This document shows positions 45,592 through 55,500 of a stretch of DNA of 56,528 nucleotides, piece after piece. Every line of letters begins with the position of its first letter. The stretch's first letter is position 1. The translations under genes and the position numbers were made by a program. Origin of the DNA: CAZGNZ01 sp964527215 (lineage in GTDB: Bacteria > Fidelibacterota > Marinisomatia > SCGC-AAA003-L08 > JACNLC01). The stretch is from NCBI GenBank assembly GCA_964527215.1, contig CAZGNZ010000030.1, forward strand, positions 1-56,528, given 5' to 3'. Below the pieces are notes generated by a model. The model had not been told where the DNA came from, searched no databases, and worked only from the letters and a program-made list of their open reading frames with translations.

Positions 45592-46266
45592 TTACCATTT
45601 TCCGTACATGGGATTGGGCAGGACAAATTTCTGCAGCCCCCACGGGGTCTCGTCATCTTCCGGAAAATCACCGATGGCATCTCCGAAATACGCCAGCACC
45701 GGCAGAGGACCCACGCTGCTCATTCGGCCTGTTCCGGAAAAAACTTCCTGTCGGCGAATCGGCTTGCGGTCTTCTTTGTTCTTCCGCAGCAGCAGAATAT
45801 CATTCTCATGCCAAACACCCAGTTTTTCCAAATTGGATTGAGTCGCATCTGACCGATCCGCCATTCGGTTGCTGATGTAGATCAGCTGGATATTGGGCAG
45901 TGAATGGAGACTGTCCAGAAAAGTTCTTGCGCCGGGCACCAGGCCGGAAACTTCCCTTTTGACAAAATCCGCCCATGTTTCCTGGGTATAGACTTCGCGT
46001 TTCTCGGTGATTTCCACCTGGTACTGGGAATTGTCCATGACCGTTTCATCCAGATCCATTATAACCGCCCATTTCTGAGGGATGCGCCCGGCAATGGCCT
46101 TTACCTGCAGCCAGGCGACATTGTACACCTGATTGCACAGCGCCTCGTATTCTCCCGATTCCCGAACCCAGCGAATTTCGTTGGGCAGTGTCTCCGCCAC
46201 GGGTTCAGTGCAGCATGCTGGAAAAAGGAAGGGCAGCAGCCCCAGCAGAATCAGATACCGCATCAT
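45592..46266 (-). CDS. Class C acid phosphatase lipoprotein, e(P4)-like
   Basis: Outer-membrane or periplasmic lipoprotein phosphatase of 224 residues of the DDDD superfamily, related to Haemophilus e(P4), which acts on 5'-nucleotides and NMN. A signal ends in FPAC with Cys18. RWVRESGEYEAL is typical. The nucleophile motif M70-DLDETVMDNS has D71 and D73, ISNR is motif II, and the acidic motif is FGDAIGDF near residue 195. The start shares a base with the stop of the upstream barrel gene (TGATG). It would remove phosphate from nucleotides made by the two nucleases encoded beside it. Confidence 0.92.
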   Translation of the reverse strand: MMRYLILLGLLPFLFPACCTEPVAETLPNEIRWVRESGEYEALCNQVYNVAWLQVKAIAGRIPQKWAVIMDLDETVMDNSQYQVEITEKREVYTQETWADFVKREVSGLVPGARTFLDSLHSLPNIQLIYISNRMADRSDATQSNLEKLGVWHENDILLLRKNKEDRKPIRRQEVFSGTGRMSSVGPLPVLAYFGDAIGDFPEDDETPWGLQKFVLPNPMYGKW

Positions 46267-47573
46267 CAGATCCGGTAGCTCAGTGAAACAGTATAGTTGA
46301 ACTGGGTTTCACGGATACGGTCATATTCCGGCCGCACGTCCCCATCCACCAAAAAGAGATCTCCATAGTAGTAGGTGTTCAGCCGATAGCTGCCGGCCAC
46401 ATCCACCATCAGACCGCTGAACTGCTTCCCGGTTCCGAAAGTGAAAATGCTTTCCGGATCCATCCATTTTGACGGTGTATCCCGGTAAATGACACCGGCC
46501 CGTACCGGAACGGTCCGTAACGCCAGATATTCAAAACCAAATTTCCAGGAATGAATCTCTTCCGTATTGTCGGTTTCTTCTACATTCTCGAACTCAAAGG
46601 ACAGGTTCATGGGGGTTTGTTCACGGGGAACATAGTTCACCGCCAGCCGAACCCGCGCCGGACGTACAAAATCACTGTAGGAAACCGGTGCAAAAACTTC
46701 CAGGATGATTTCTTCATATTCTTCGGTATCCGGATTGTACTCAAAAAGGCGTTCACTGCGGTCCAGTGAGAGTTCGCTCTCATAAGCGAGAACTGCCCGA
46801 AGTCCCATAAGTCCCCCCCATTCAGCAGAAATGCTGGTGAAGGTACCGCTGTCCAGTTCGTTGATGAACCAGTTGGGATTGACGGTGGACAGATACCCTG
46901 GGATATCCGTGATCTGCTCAACATCAAGATCCGTTTTCACATCTTCCTCATGGACCATGTTGAATGCAGCTCCCAGGCTCAGATACTGGTGTTCCTGAAC
47001 TCCCATTCGGGCGCTCAGGCCAAGAGATGTCATGTCCAGATGTCCTGAAGATTCCCAGGTGTGATAGCCTACCAGGGGATCACGGATGCCGATAATGCCG
47101 TCATCAAAGTTTTCCCTGCCCCGAACTTCTTCCCGGTATTCGTAGTCAAAATTCAGCAGCGTGCCGGCAGCAACTGCTCCGCCAAAGGTAATATCGCTGA
47201 TCGTTGCGCTGAGTACCGCGCCCAGCTGGAAGTCGCTGGTTTGATGTCGCGTGGATACGTAATCGCCGTATGTCAGGAAATCACCGAATGTGTCAAACAT
47301 GCGGAAGCCGCGACGCTCCAGCACCGAGTTTCCATGGGTATTCAGACTGATTTTCAACCATTGAGTCCCAGCGGACAAACCTGCCGGATTAAACAGCAGC
47401 ATCCCGGCTGTGCAGTCATTGACTGTGCTGGTGGCTCCCATGGCCTGCGACCGGGCCGATGCTCCCCAGACATCATTTCCATGGTTCTGATAGAAAAAGG
47501 ACTGTGAAACTGCCATGCCGGTTCCGGCGATGAGCAGAACCAGTATTTTTAAGTGGTCATAAATTTTGTTCAT
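46266..47573 (-). CDS. PorV-like outer-membrane barrel protein
   Basis: Predicted outer-membrane protein of 435 residues. A signal peptide (to about 24, ending AVSQ) precedes GASARSQAMGATSTVND and LFNPAGLS, the N-terminal motif of PorV/PorQ and FadL-like barrels. The C terminus NYTVSLSYRI is a closing strand. In the FCB group such proteins act in type IX secretion or surface attachment, or as porins. The start is chosen at the second Met with AAAGAA upstream. It lies 28 bases after the helix-hairpin-helix gene and is coupled to the phosphatase gene. Confidence 0.78.
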   Translation of the reverse strand: MNKIYDHLKILVLLIAGTGMAVSQSFFYQNHGNDVWGASARSQAMGATSTVNDCTAGMLLFNPAGLSAGTQWLKISLNTHGNSVLERRGFRMFDTFGDFLTYGDYVSTRHQTSDFQLGAVLSATISDITFGGAVAAGTLLNFDYEYREEVRGRENFDDGIIGIRDPLVGYHTWESSGHLDMTSLGLSARMGVQEHQYLSLGAAFNMVHEEDVKTDLDVEQITDIPGYLSTVNPNWFINELDSGTFTSISAEWGGLMGLRAVLAYESELSLDRSERLFEYNPDTEEYEEIILEVFAPVSYSDFVRPARVRLAVNYVPREQTPMNLSFEFENVEETDNTEEIHSWKFGFEYLALRTVPVRAGVIYRDTPSKWMDPESIFTFGTGKQFSGLMVDVAGSYRLNTYYYGDLFLVDGDVRPEYDRIRETQFNYTVSLSYRI

Positions 47574-47601
47574 AATCATTTCTTTTCGATCATTATATCT
47601 G

Positions 47602-50187
47602 TTAAATGCCATAATCTATCTGGAACCTGAAATTGGTCCATTCACGGTTTTCCACAGGATTTGATATCCATATCCCGGACGGGGATTCACCACTGACGGT
47701 ACGGCCGAAAGGATATTCCGATGTTCGGCTGATTTTCAGACGCACGGTCAGATTTCCGGAAGGATTGAAGTGAAAAGACAGCCAGTTCCGGATCATACCT
47801 GACTCGGTATTGTAAATCATGAAGTCCGTGTCTTCAAAATTCCACAGGAATCCCTTGATGTACAGCACACCGACTTTCATCTTCAAAAACTGGTCAAAAT
47901 TATGTTCCAGACCCAGACCCATGGATTCGTCCGGCGTCCCCACATCGCCCACCACCATGTCCAGTTCCCTGTAGGGGTTGCCCGTCAGACGGGGTCGAGG
48001 TGAAAACGTGGTATATCCATTGGAATAGAGCAGTTCCACCTGATCGTAGGACGACAGGCGGATTCGAACCCGAACCCGGGTTTCCCTTGAATAGAACGGA
48101 CTGGGATGAAAAATATCATGGCTTCCCCGGGCCTGCCATTTCTGACGGATATTGAAGCGGTAATTGAATACCGGCCGCCAGTCGATGGTTGCCACTGTCC
48201 GGAAATAACGTGCTTCATCCGCTTTGCGGGTCCAGGTGTCCCAGTTCAGTGTTCCTACAAAAGAGCGATGGAACTGATAGCGGGAACTGAGGAAAAGCCC
48301 TTTTTCGGACTGCGGCTGAGGATTTCCCGAATACAGGAAACCGTACACTTCGTTTTCAAGCCAGTAGGTGTCTTCCAAAATGGATGTCTTGAAGCGCTGA
48401 TAGTTGGAAAATGACCGCTGATAGGGATTGTCGTATGTCAGATCATAATCGCGATACACCGCCAGGAAATTGAAATTGTCAAACTGGGTGTATGCGTTCA
48501 ATACCAGTGCCTGGGGTTCATCCTGATAAGTAAAAAGTCCGGGGCTGGAGGAAATCCGTCCGTATTCACCCTGAAAGGCCATATTGCCGGTGACGTAGGT
48601 GAAATCCACACCATACACCCGACGATAGGACCGGGCGTCATCCCAGAGATCGGAACTGCCTTCCGAAGCATACATGGCCGCCACTTCAGGATCTGCCGTA
48701 TTGGTCATGTAGTTGAGGAAAAAGGCATCGCCGGAATAGTCATCAAAGTCATTTCCGTCACCGGAATCCACAAAACCGGCATCCCGGTCATCATCTCCGC
48801 CCGTAATCGTTTCAATGATCTGGGGGTCCAGTACCCGGTCATACAGGCTCTCGTAAAAAGTCAGACCGATATTTAATCCGGTTTTGGGAGTAAATCTCAG
48901 ATTCCCCCCCCAGGTCACCTCTTCCACAGAATTGGTCAGTTCATTATGAATCTTCGTGGTATCCGCCCATTGGTCATAATCCTCATAATACTGAGCCAAT
49001 TCGTCTGCCGGTGCATTGTCACCGGGGTATTCAGGCGGCGGGACGGGGTCCACACCCCAGGGCAGCCGGGGTGTCATAACGATAAGCGTGGAGAAACTGC
49101 TGTCGGCATTGATGACAGCATCACGGGGCTGTTTTGAAATGAAAAAGGCCGTCCGCCATTTTGGACTGGACATCTGCACAGCCAGTCCGTCCATGACATA
49201 CTGGGTGGAACGGGTCAGGTCGGGATAGATGCCTTCGGCACGCTTGGTGAACCCGTAGCCGGAACGCCGCGGACTGAAATGATCCGTGGTTTCCATTACC
49301 ACGCTCTGCCCGAAGGCAGCGGTAAAATTCCCAAGCACCAGACGGTCCAGCCGCCAGCGGCCCAAGGAAATGCCTTCCAAAGACACAAATCGTTTGTCCG
49401 AATAAATTCCTTCGGGATCACCCATGTATTTATGGAAGACATGGCCCAGCTTGACATGTTCGCCGTACGTGACGGAGAGCTTTCGGAACTGCTCCGGACG
49501 ACTGGGATCTTCCAGTGCGATAATGGTTCCATCTTCATCAGGATTGTTGGTGATGGGAATATTCCTCACCAGGCTGGTGAAGCGGGCATGGAATTCAGGT
49601 GCAGCATCGTCATCGGTGTCGTAGCGGATGAAATCCCGAAGATTCCGGTAGCCGTAATTGCTCATCCCGGGCGCATTGCGCAGCTCAAAGGTGCCTTTGA
49701 TCTCACCCCTGGCCTGCTGTTTTATCACGGCCACTGCATCAATGGGACTGAGCTGAGGCATGGCCATCAGATCATCATAATTCATCCGGTTTACATCGGA
49801 AGGTTCATAATACCGGTCCAGCCAGACCTCACTCAGACCTTCCGTATTCCCCTCGGCCGTCAGCCAGCGCTCCAGCTTATAGCTTCCGGAGCGGCGTGCG
49901 GCCAGAAAAGAGGAAAGCTCCGGCGTTTCCACCGTCACCAGCGGCTTCAGCATCATCACGTCTTCTGCTGAAAAACCATCCACGTTCAGCAGATCATAGA
50001 TCGTGGTGAGACTGCCGTGAACGTACAGGTAGTCATCCAGAGCCGCCTGCTGTTCAGCCGTGATCGGCAGCTCCGAAAGCTGATCATAATCCGCTGTGTT
50101 GATATTGAATTTCTGGGACCATCCCAGGGCGCAGAATGCCAGCAGCAGCGGCAGCCCACGGAATGAACCTGTTCTCAGTGACAGCAT
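47602..50187 (-). CDS. Helix-hairpin-helix protein with predicted outer-membrane barrel
   Basis: Exported protein of 861 residues. A signal peptide (to about 25) precedes ComEA-like helix-hairpin-helix motifs: FNINTADYDQLSEL (27-40), YDLLNVDGFSAEDV (64-77) and, after a linker, VNRMNYDDLMAMPQLSP (132-148) with ELRNAPGMSNYGYRNL (168-183). The remaining 650 residues are aromatic-rich beta strands with Asp-rich loops, ending NFRFQIDYGI, as in an outer-membrane barrel. Such motifs bind DNA backbone without sequence preference. The start at 50187 shares a base with the previous stop (TGATG). A role in DNA capture or passage at the surface is inferred. Confidence 0.8.
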   Translation of the reverse strand: MLSLRTGSFRGLPLLLAFCALGWSQKFNINTADYDQLSELPITAEQQAALDDYLYVHGSLTTIYDLLNVDGFSAEDVMMLKPLVTVETPELSSFLAARRSGSYKLERWLTAEGNTEGLSEVWLDRYYEPSDVNRMNYDDLMAMPQLSPIDAVAVIKQQARGEIKGTFELRNAPGMSNYGYRNLRDFIRYDTDDDAAPEFHARFTSLVRNIPITNNPDEDGTIIALEDPSRPEQFRKLSVTYGEHVKLGHVFHKYMGDPEGIYSDKRFVSLEGISLGRWRLDRLVLGNFTAAFGQSVVMETTDHFSPRRSGYGFTKRAEGIYPDLTRSTQYVMDGLAVQMSSPKWRTAFFISKQPRDAVINADSSFSTLIVMTPRLPWGVDPVPPPEYPGDNAPADELAQYYEDYDQWADTTKIHNELTNSVEEVTWGGNLRFTPKTGLNIGLTFYESLYDRVLDPQIIETITGGDDDRDAGFVDSGDGNDFDDYSGDAFFLNYMTNTADPEVAAMYASEGSSDLWDDARSYRRVYGVDFTYVTGNMAFQGEYGRISSSPGLFTYQDEPQALVLNAYTQFDNFNFLAVYRDYDLTYDNPYQRSFSNYQRFKTSILEDTYWLENEVYGFLYSGNPQPQSEKGLFLSSRYQFHRSFVGTLNWDTWTRKADEARYFRTVATIDWRPVFNYRFNIRQKWQARGSHDIFHPSPFYSRETRVRVRIRLSSYDQVELLYSNGYTTFSPRPRLTGNPYRELDMVVGDVGTPDESMGLGLEHNFDQFLKMKVGVLYIKGFLWNFEDTDFMIYNTESGMIRNWLSFHFNPSGNLTVRLKISRTSEYPFGRTVSGESPSGIWISNPVENREWTNFRFQIDYGI

Positions 50188-51059
50188 CAGAACCGGTATC
50201 CCAGCGTGAAGTAGTGTTCCATCGGCCATACCGGATGGGTCAGCAGACCGTAATCCAGTTTGAACCGGCCGGAAGCAAATTGGAAACCGCTGCCGAACCG
50301 ATTGGGATTGGACTGAATGCCCAAACGCAGCTGAAAGGCATTGGTGAACTGGTAGGAAATTCCGCCTTTGATCTGGATATCATCCCGGCCGAATAATCTT
50401 TCTATGGCCAGTGACGTAATCAGCGGATGATAGGGGTTATAGGCCACTCCGATACTCATGCGCCGCGGCAGATGCTGGGGTTCGCTTTCACCCACGGTGG
50501 GTGAATTGATATTTTTAAAATACGCCCCTACCCGGTGCTTACCGCGCAGGACCGCCTGAATTCCGACATCCACACCGAATGCAGACCCGGAACTGGACGA
50601 CAAACCGTCAGACCCGTCACCACTCACACCGGCCGTTCGGCCCAGTGACCAGGAGAGGTAATTCAGTGCATAACCCATCATCAGTTTGGAATGCTGGTCA
50701 TCCAACAGATAGAACGCACCTGTAATTCCCACCGAATTTTCTTCAGACAGGGTCGTGCCTTCAACTTTGGTTTTGGACATCTGGGATACAATCCCCACAG
50801 GGCCCCAGTCAGGTGTTTCCACCACCAGACCCAGGCTGGTGACATTCAAATCATGAAAGCGTGTGCTTCCCAGAGTCAGATAGGTGTCATCCATTTCCAC
50901 CAGGGCGGCGGGGTTTTGAAACAAACTGGCTGCACTGCCGGGATTGGCCACACCTGATCCGGCCAAAGCGGCCGATTCAGCCGAAGGAAATGCCAGATCG
51001 GTGGCAACCTGGGCCGGCATCAATGCGATGAACAGAATGAGGTATAAGATTTTTTTCAT
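50187..51059 (-). CDS. PorQ/PorV-like outer-membrane protein
   Basis: Predicted barrel of 290 residues. A signal peptide (to about 17) is followed by AFPSAESAALAGSGVA and LFQNPAALVEMDD, the N-terminal hallmark of the PorV/PorQ group; the end MEHYFTLGYRF is a typical closing strand. Its start and stop are both coupled (TGATG) to neighbouring genes, which shows tight co-expression. It may help attach or export the lamin-tail proteins. Confidence 0.8.
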   Translation of the reverse strand: MKKILYLILFIALMPAQVATDLAFPSAESAALAGSGVANPGSAASLFQNPAALVEMDDTYLTLGSTRFHDLNVTSLGLVVETPDWGPVGIVSQMSKTKVEGTTLSEENSVGITGAFYLLDDQHSKLMMGYALNYLSWSLGRTAGVSGDGSDGLSSSSGSAFGVDVGIQAVLRGKHRVGAYFKNINSPTVGESEPQHLPRRMSIGVAYNPYHPLITSLAIERLFGRDDIQIKGGISYQFTNAFQLRLGIQSNPNRFGSGFQFASGRFKLDYGLLTHPVWPMEHYFTLGYRF

Positions 51060-52501
51060 CAGAATTTCACTCCCACTACCACAGGCGCCATATCGGTGGT
51101 GGTTTTTCCGTTGCTGAAATTGCTGGCTTCAATATGCATGAAATAGGTTCCCGGTGCCACAATCTGACCCAGATGATCGCGCCCGTCCCAGTCGGATTTA
51201 TCCTCCGCCCGGACCACTGTTCCGCCGATTCCGTAGTATTTGTCCACCAGCGTGGTAACCGTCCGGCCGGACGCATCGAAAATCCTGACAATAACACGGG
51301 AATCAGACGGGAATGCATATGAATAATCAAGTCGTTCTCCAATGGAGGGAATAATCACATAGGGAGCCGGATGAATGGATGCGCTGCCGATATCCGGGTC
51401 TTCCTGCAGATCTCCTTCCGTATGAAATGACTGATACTCAATGATGTCATCGGCGAAGAATCCCTGAATCTGCCACTGGGCCGAGCCTTCATAATAATCC
51501 ACAAACCCCCGCACCTGTACGATGTACTCGGAAGGATCGTATGGATCAAACAGATAATACTTGTCCGATGAGGGGATATCCCAGTCACCGAAAACAATAA
51601 GGGAAAGCTGATGGCCGTCTTCATCCTGAATGACAATGGCCTGAGGACCGTTGCTGGGACGTTTGTCCGCAAAACTGACCACCAACCCCTGCACAATGAC
51701 TTCTGCCTCGATGGCAACATACCCATTCAGAATATCGCTGATTGGAGTAATTTTGCCTGGGCTGTACACCACGCGCCAGTTTACGGGGAAGTTTTCACTT
51801 GTTTCATCATGACCGGTGATTCCGTTGCCGCCGCTGGTGATTTCATCTTCTTCCGCACCGTTGCGCAGATAGATTAGATCCGCACCGATATTTCCCATGA
51901 AAAACTGTTCGGCAATCGGTGTATCCGGCAGATAGTCCCAGATTCCGGTCTTGTCAATGGCCAGGGATTCCGATACACTGCCCCACTGGAAATAGTCCAC
52001 ATCCTGAATCATGACCGATTCCTGATCCCAGTAGAACAAAATCAGTACTTCCGGATTGGAAAGATTGGAAATTCCAGAGAAGTTGTCACTCAGGGAAATG
52101 GTCTGATGTCCCTCAATAGCCTGACGCATGTCACCGAACAGGGCCAGATCAGGATATTCACCATAATAGGAGTAGTACGTATCCGCATCATGGGTACCCA
52201 GGGTCAGACTTCCCCCGGCGGGAATCACTGAGTCCGCAGGAAAGCGGGCGGCAAAATCACTGACACTGCCGCTCCAGTAGTAGTTGCTGTCGGGCAAATT
52301 ATAATAGAAACACTGGGAATTGGCATCGGTGGCATCGGTGATATAGTAATTATCCAGACTGATTTCCGTATCTGTGGGATTATGGATAACCACCATCTCA
52401 GCACGGGTGGGATCCAGCGCTACCCTGGTAAACACCAGATGGTCGGCCGGTGCTCCAAGAAGGAACACCGGCAGCAGAATTAAAAAAATTAGCTGTTTCA
52501 T
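51059..52501 (-). CDS. Secreted lamin-tail/OB-fold protein with C-terminal sorting domain
   Basis: Predicted secreted protein of 480 residues. After a signal peptide (to about 17) comes a lamin-tail-like beta domain (HLVFTRVALDPTRAEMVVIHNP, as two strands, to about 200). A central OB-fold-like segment (260-360) has EVIVQGLVV, AIVIQDEDG and VQVRGFVDY. The C-terminal Ig-like FlgD/sorting domain (about 385-480) has RIFDASGRTVTTL, WDGRDHLGQIVAPGTY and the final VGVKF. The OB-fold is of the kind attached to bacterial extracellular nucleases. It lies six bases after the 1230-residue gene and is coupled to the PorQ-like gene. Confidence 0.78.
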   Translation of the reverse strand: MKQLIFLILLPVFLLGAPADHLVFTRVALDPTRAEMVVIHNPTDTEISLDNYYITDATDANSQCFYYNLPDSNYYWSGSVSDFAARFPADSVIPAGGSLTLGTHDADTYYSYYGEYPDLALFGDMRQAIEGHQTISLSDNFSGISNLSNPEVLILFYWDQESVMIQDVDYFQWGSVSESLAIDKTGIWDYLPDTPIAEQFFMGNIGADLIYLRNGAEEDEITSGGNGITGHDETSENFPVNWRVVYSPGKITPISDILNGYVAIEAEVIVQGLVVSFADKRPSNGPQAIVIQDEDGHQLSLIVFGDWDIPSSDKYYLFDPYDPSEYIVQVRGFVDYYEGSAQWQIQGFFADDIIEYQSFHTEGDLQEDPDIGSASIHPAPYVIIPSIGERLDYSYAFPSDSRVIVRIFDASGRTVTTLVDKYYGIGGTVVRAEDKSDWDGRDHLGQIVAPGTYFMHIEASNFSNGKTTTDMAPVVVGVKF

Positions 52502-52507
52502 TCAGTT

Positions 52508-55500
52508 CTATCTCAACAGTGTGATTTTCTGTGTTAACACATCGGATCCGTTTTCCAGACGGACAAAATAAATACCGCTGGGTACGGATGCGCCTGCAGC
52601 ATTCTGACCGTTCCAGATCACCTCATAGGTTTCACCTGCCGTTTGGACACCCTGCACCAGCGTGCCTACATGACTGCCCAGCAGATCGTAGACATCCAGA
52701 CGAACTGCATTCGGCTGTGTCACCCGGTAGCTGATGGTGGTTTGGGGATTGAAGGGATTGGGATATGCGGAAAGCAGAGCAAAATTTTCAATCACCACGG
52801 CATCAATGTAATCCTGACTGGTTACTGCCAGAACCGATTCGATTTCAAAGTTTCCTTCAGCCGAGAACAGGGCGGTTCCGGGATGGATGATTACCAGACG
52901 GGTGGTCTGGTCATCAGTGCTGTACTGGTTCAGATAGTTGTTCTGATCCAGATCAATCCGGAAATCGCTGTCATGAGTGAGAACCATTTCGATACCGCCG
53001 ATAAATCCGTTTGAGCTCAGCCGGGCACCGTCATCCGTGAGAATGATTTCGGCAGCAGTGGCATCATCCACTGTGCGGGTTCCCAGAATCCAGCTGACAA
53101 CCAGCACCACATCCAGCACATCCACCGAACCGTCTTCATTGGTGTCGGCGGCACAGTACTGCTGATCGGTGAATTCCACAGTTCCGAGTATGAATCCCAC
53201 AATGGATACCACATCCAGCACATCCGTGGAGCCGTCCATATTCACATCTCCGTCATGAACGCAGCCTGATGACGTTACCAGATCATCCGCATTCCGCGGC
53301 AGTACCATAAACTCACCGTAACTGTAGCGGATAATCCCTGTAATGGATTCAAAAGTATCCCCGACTTCAACGGCAATATCTTCCCCGTCGTAAATCAGGT
53401 CGTCAATCTGGCATTCACCGGATCCGTCATCCACAACCCATTCGCCGTAATCATTGGGTGCTTCAACGACGGTTACGCCGCTGAGTATCACCAGCATGCT
53501 TTCCAGGGATTCGCCGGATTCGCTGCAGCCGCCGCTGATCTGGGAAGTAGTGATGGGAATGGGATCCACCCAGGTGTCACTGGGCGCTGTGCTGTATGAT
53601 TCAATATTGGTGAGTTCCGTCCAGCCGAAGTATTCAGACACCTCTGCTGTCAGGGTCACCTCATCGCTGAGGGCCAGCACTTCAAATCCTTCAGGTACAT
53701 AAACATACACGCCGCAGTAACTGTTGTCATTGATATCCTGAATGAAGAAGGTGGGATAATCCGGATCGGGACGCACTCCCGTGACGATTCCGGATGTCGT
53801 GATGATCTGTCCGTTGTAGGGGGATGGATAACAGTCGTTTTCCGTTCCCATTTCCGTGGTATAATTCAATTCATAGAGAGAGATCTCATCCACCGTTCCG
53901 CCGCCTTCAAAATCAAATGATCCGCGGGGAAGAACGCCGTATTGATCATAGCTGTAATCCACAACACCAATAATGACGGGATAGCTGTCACCCACCATCG
54001 GGCTGGGAGAAGCACCGTCAAACATGTTGTCGTCAATCTGGCATTCACCGGATCCGTCATCCACATACCATTCATTGTAGTTATTGGCTGCCTGGGTGAC
54101 AACCGCATCGGTGATTCGCACCAGCATGCCTTCCAGCATTTCACCGGATAGAGAGCAGCCGCCGGCCAGTTCCCCGGTGGTAATATCCAGCGGTTCAATT
54201 TCGTTGCCGGATGATACGACAATGCTGCTTGTTACGCTTGTTAATTCAGTGAATCCGTAATATTCGGAAACGGAGGCGGAAAGGGTTATCTCGTCACCCA
54301 CAGTGGGATCCACAGAAGTGTCGTAGACATAGACACCGGCCCAGGCATCACCCTCTGCATCCTGCATATAGAAATTGGGATAGGATCCCGGAGCCACGGC
54401 AGTCACGATGCCGCTGACCATAACGGACTGCCCATTATAGGGTGAATCATAACAGGCGCTTCCGATTTCGCTGGTTTCCTGCATTTCAGCGATGGTCATG
54501 GTTCCCTGGGTCACCACAACGGCGACGTCATCCATTCCCATTGCACCTTCATTGTCAATGGCAGTCAGGCGGAAAATCAGGGTAGCGTTGCTGCCGGGAG
54601 CTGTAAATGTGACCACTGGTTCTTCATAATCGCTGAGCGCCACGGTCGGACCGTCGGTCTGTTCCCAGATGTAGCCGGCAATACTGCCGTCGGGATCATA
54701 ACTGCCGGAACCGTCCAGAGTCACCAGATCGCCGGGTTCCGCAATCTGGTCTTCGCCGGCGTCAGCCACAGGCAGCTGGTTCCCGCCGGTTTCTTCAAAA
54801 TCACTGATAAAACGGGGCATCAGCTGATAGGAATAATACTGTCCGCCCACACCGGTGACATTCACGGGCCAGACCGGTTCCGGACTGCCGTCAATTTCAG
54901 TGTCGCTGTCAATGCGCATGGTGGTTTCTGCAATACCGTTGTCAGTTATGGTGAGGTTGGCGGATGATCCTTCGCCCGGCCAGCTCCCATCGGCAAGGGT
55001 GACATTTTCGATAATGACCAATTCACTTTCATAATTTTCACCGTTATTTTCCAAATCGGATACGGTGATGATTTGCGGTTCGGGAATTGCACCGGGTCCC
55101 AGAATGGTGACATCATCCAGATTTTCAGCAACGATTTCCAGCTTACCGTTGTATTCCGTGATGGTGCCCATCACCTGAACTTCATCCCCGTAGTTCACAA
55201 TCAGGTCGGTCCCATACTGGAAAAGGACTATACCGGCAGTGGCATCCTGAATGGTGTATTCACTGTTGGAAGACTGGAAATTGGGGGAAGTCACTACACC
55301 CTGAATCATGGCGCAGGCTCCTTCGGCATATCCCCGGGCTTCCGCAATGGTCACCAGACCGGAGGAACAAATGGTGACAAACACTTCATCGGTATCCGTG
55401 TCAGCAAGATCGTCATATACCGTCAGTTCAAACGTCAAAAGTCCGCTTTCCTCTGGTGCAGTAAACGATGCAACCGGTTCTTCGCTTCCGGTCAGTTCCA

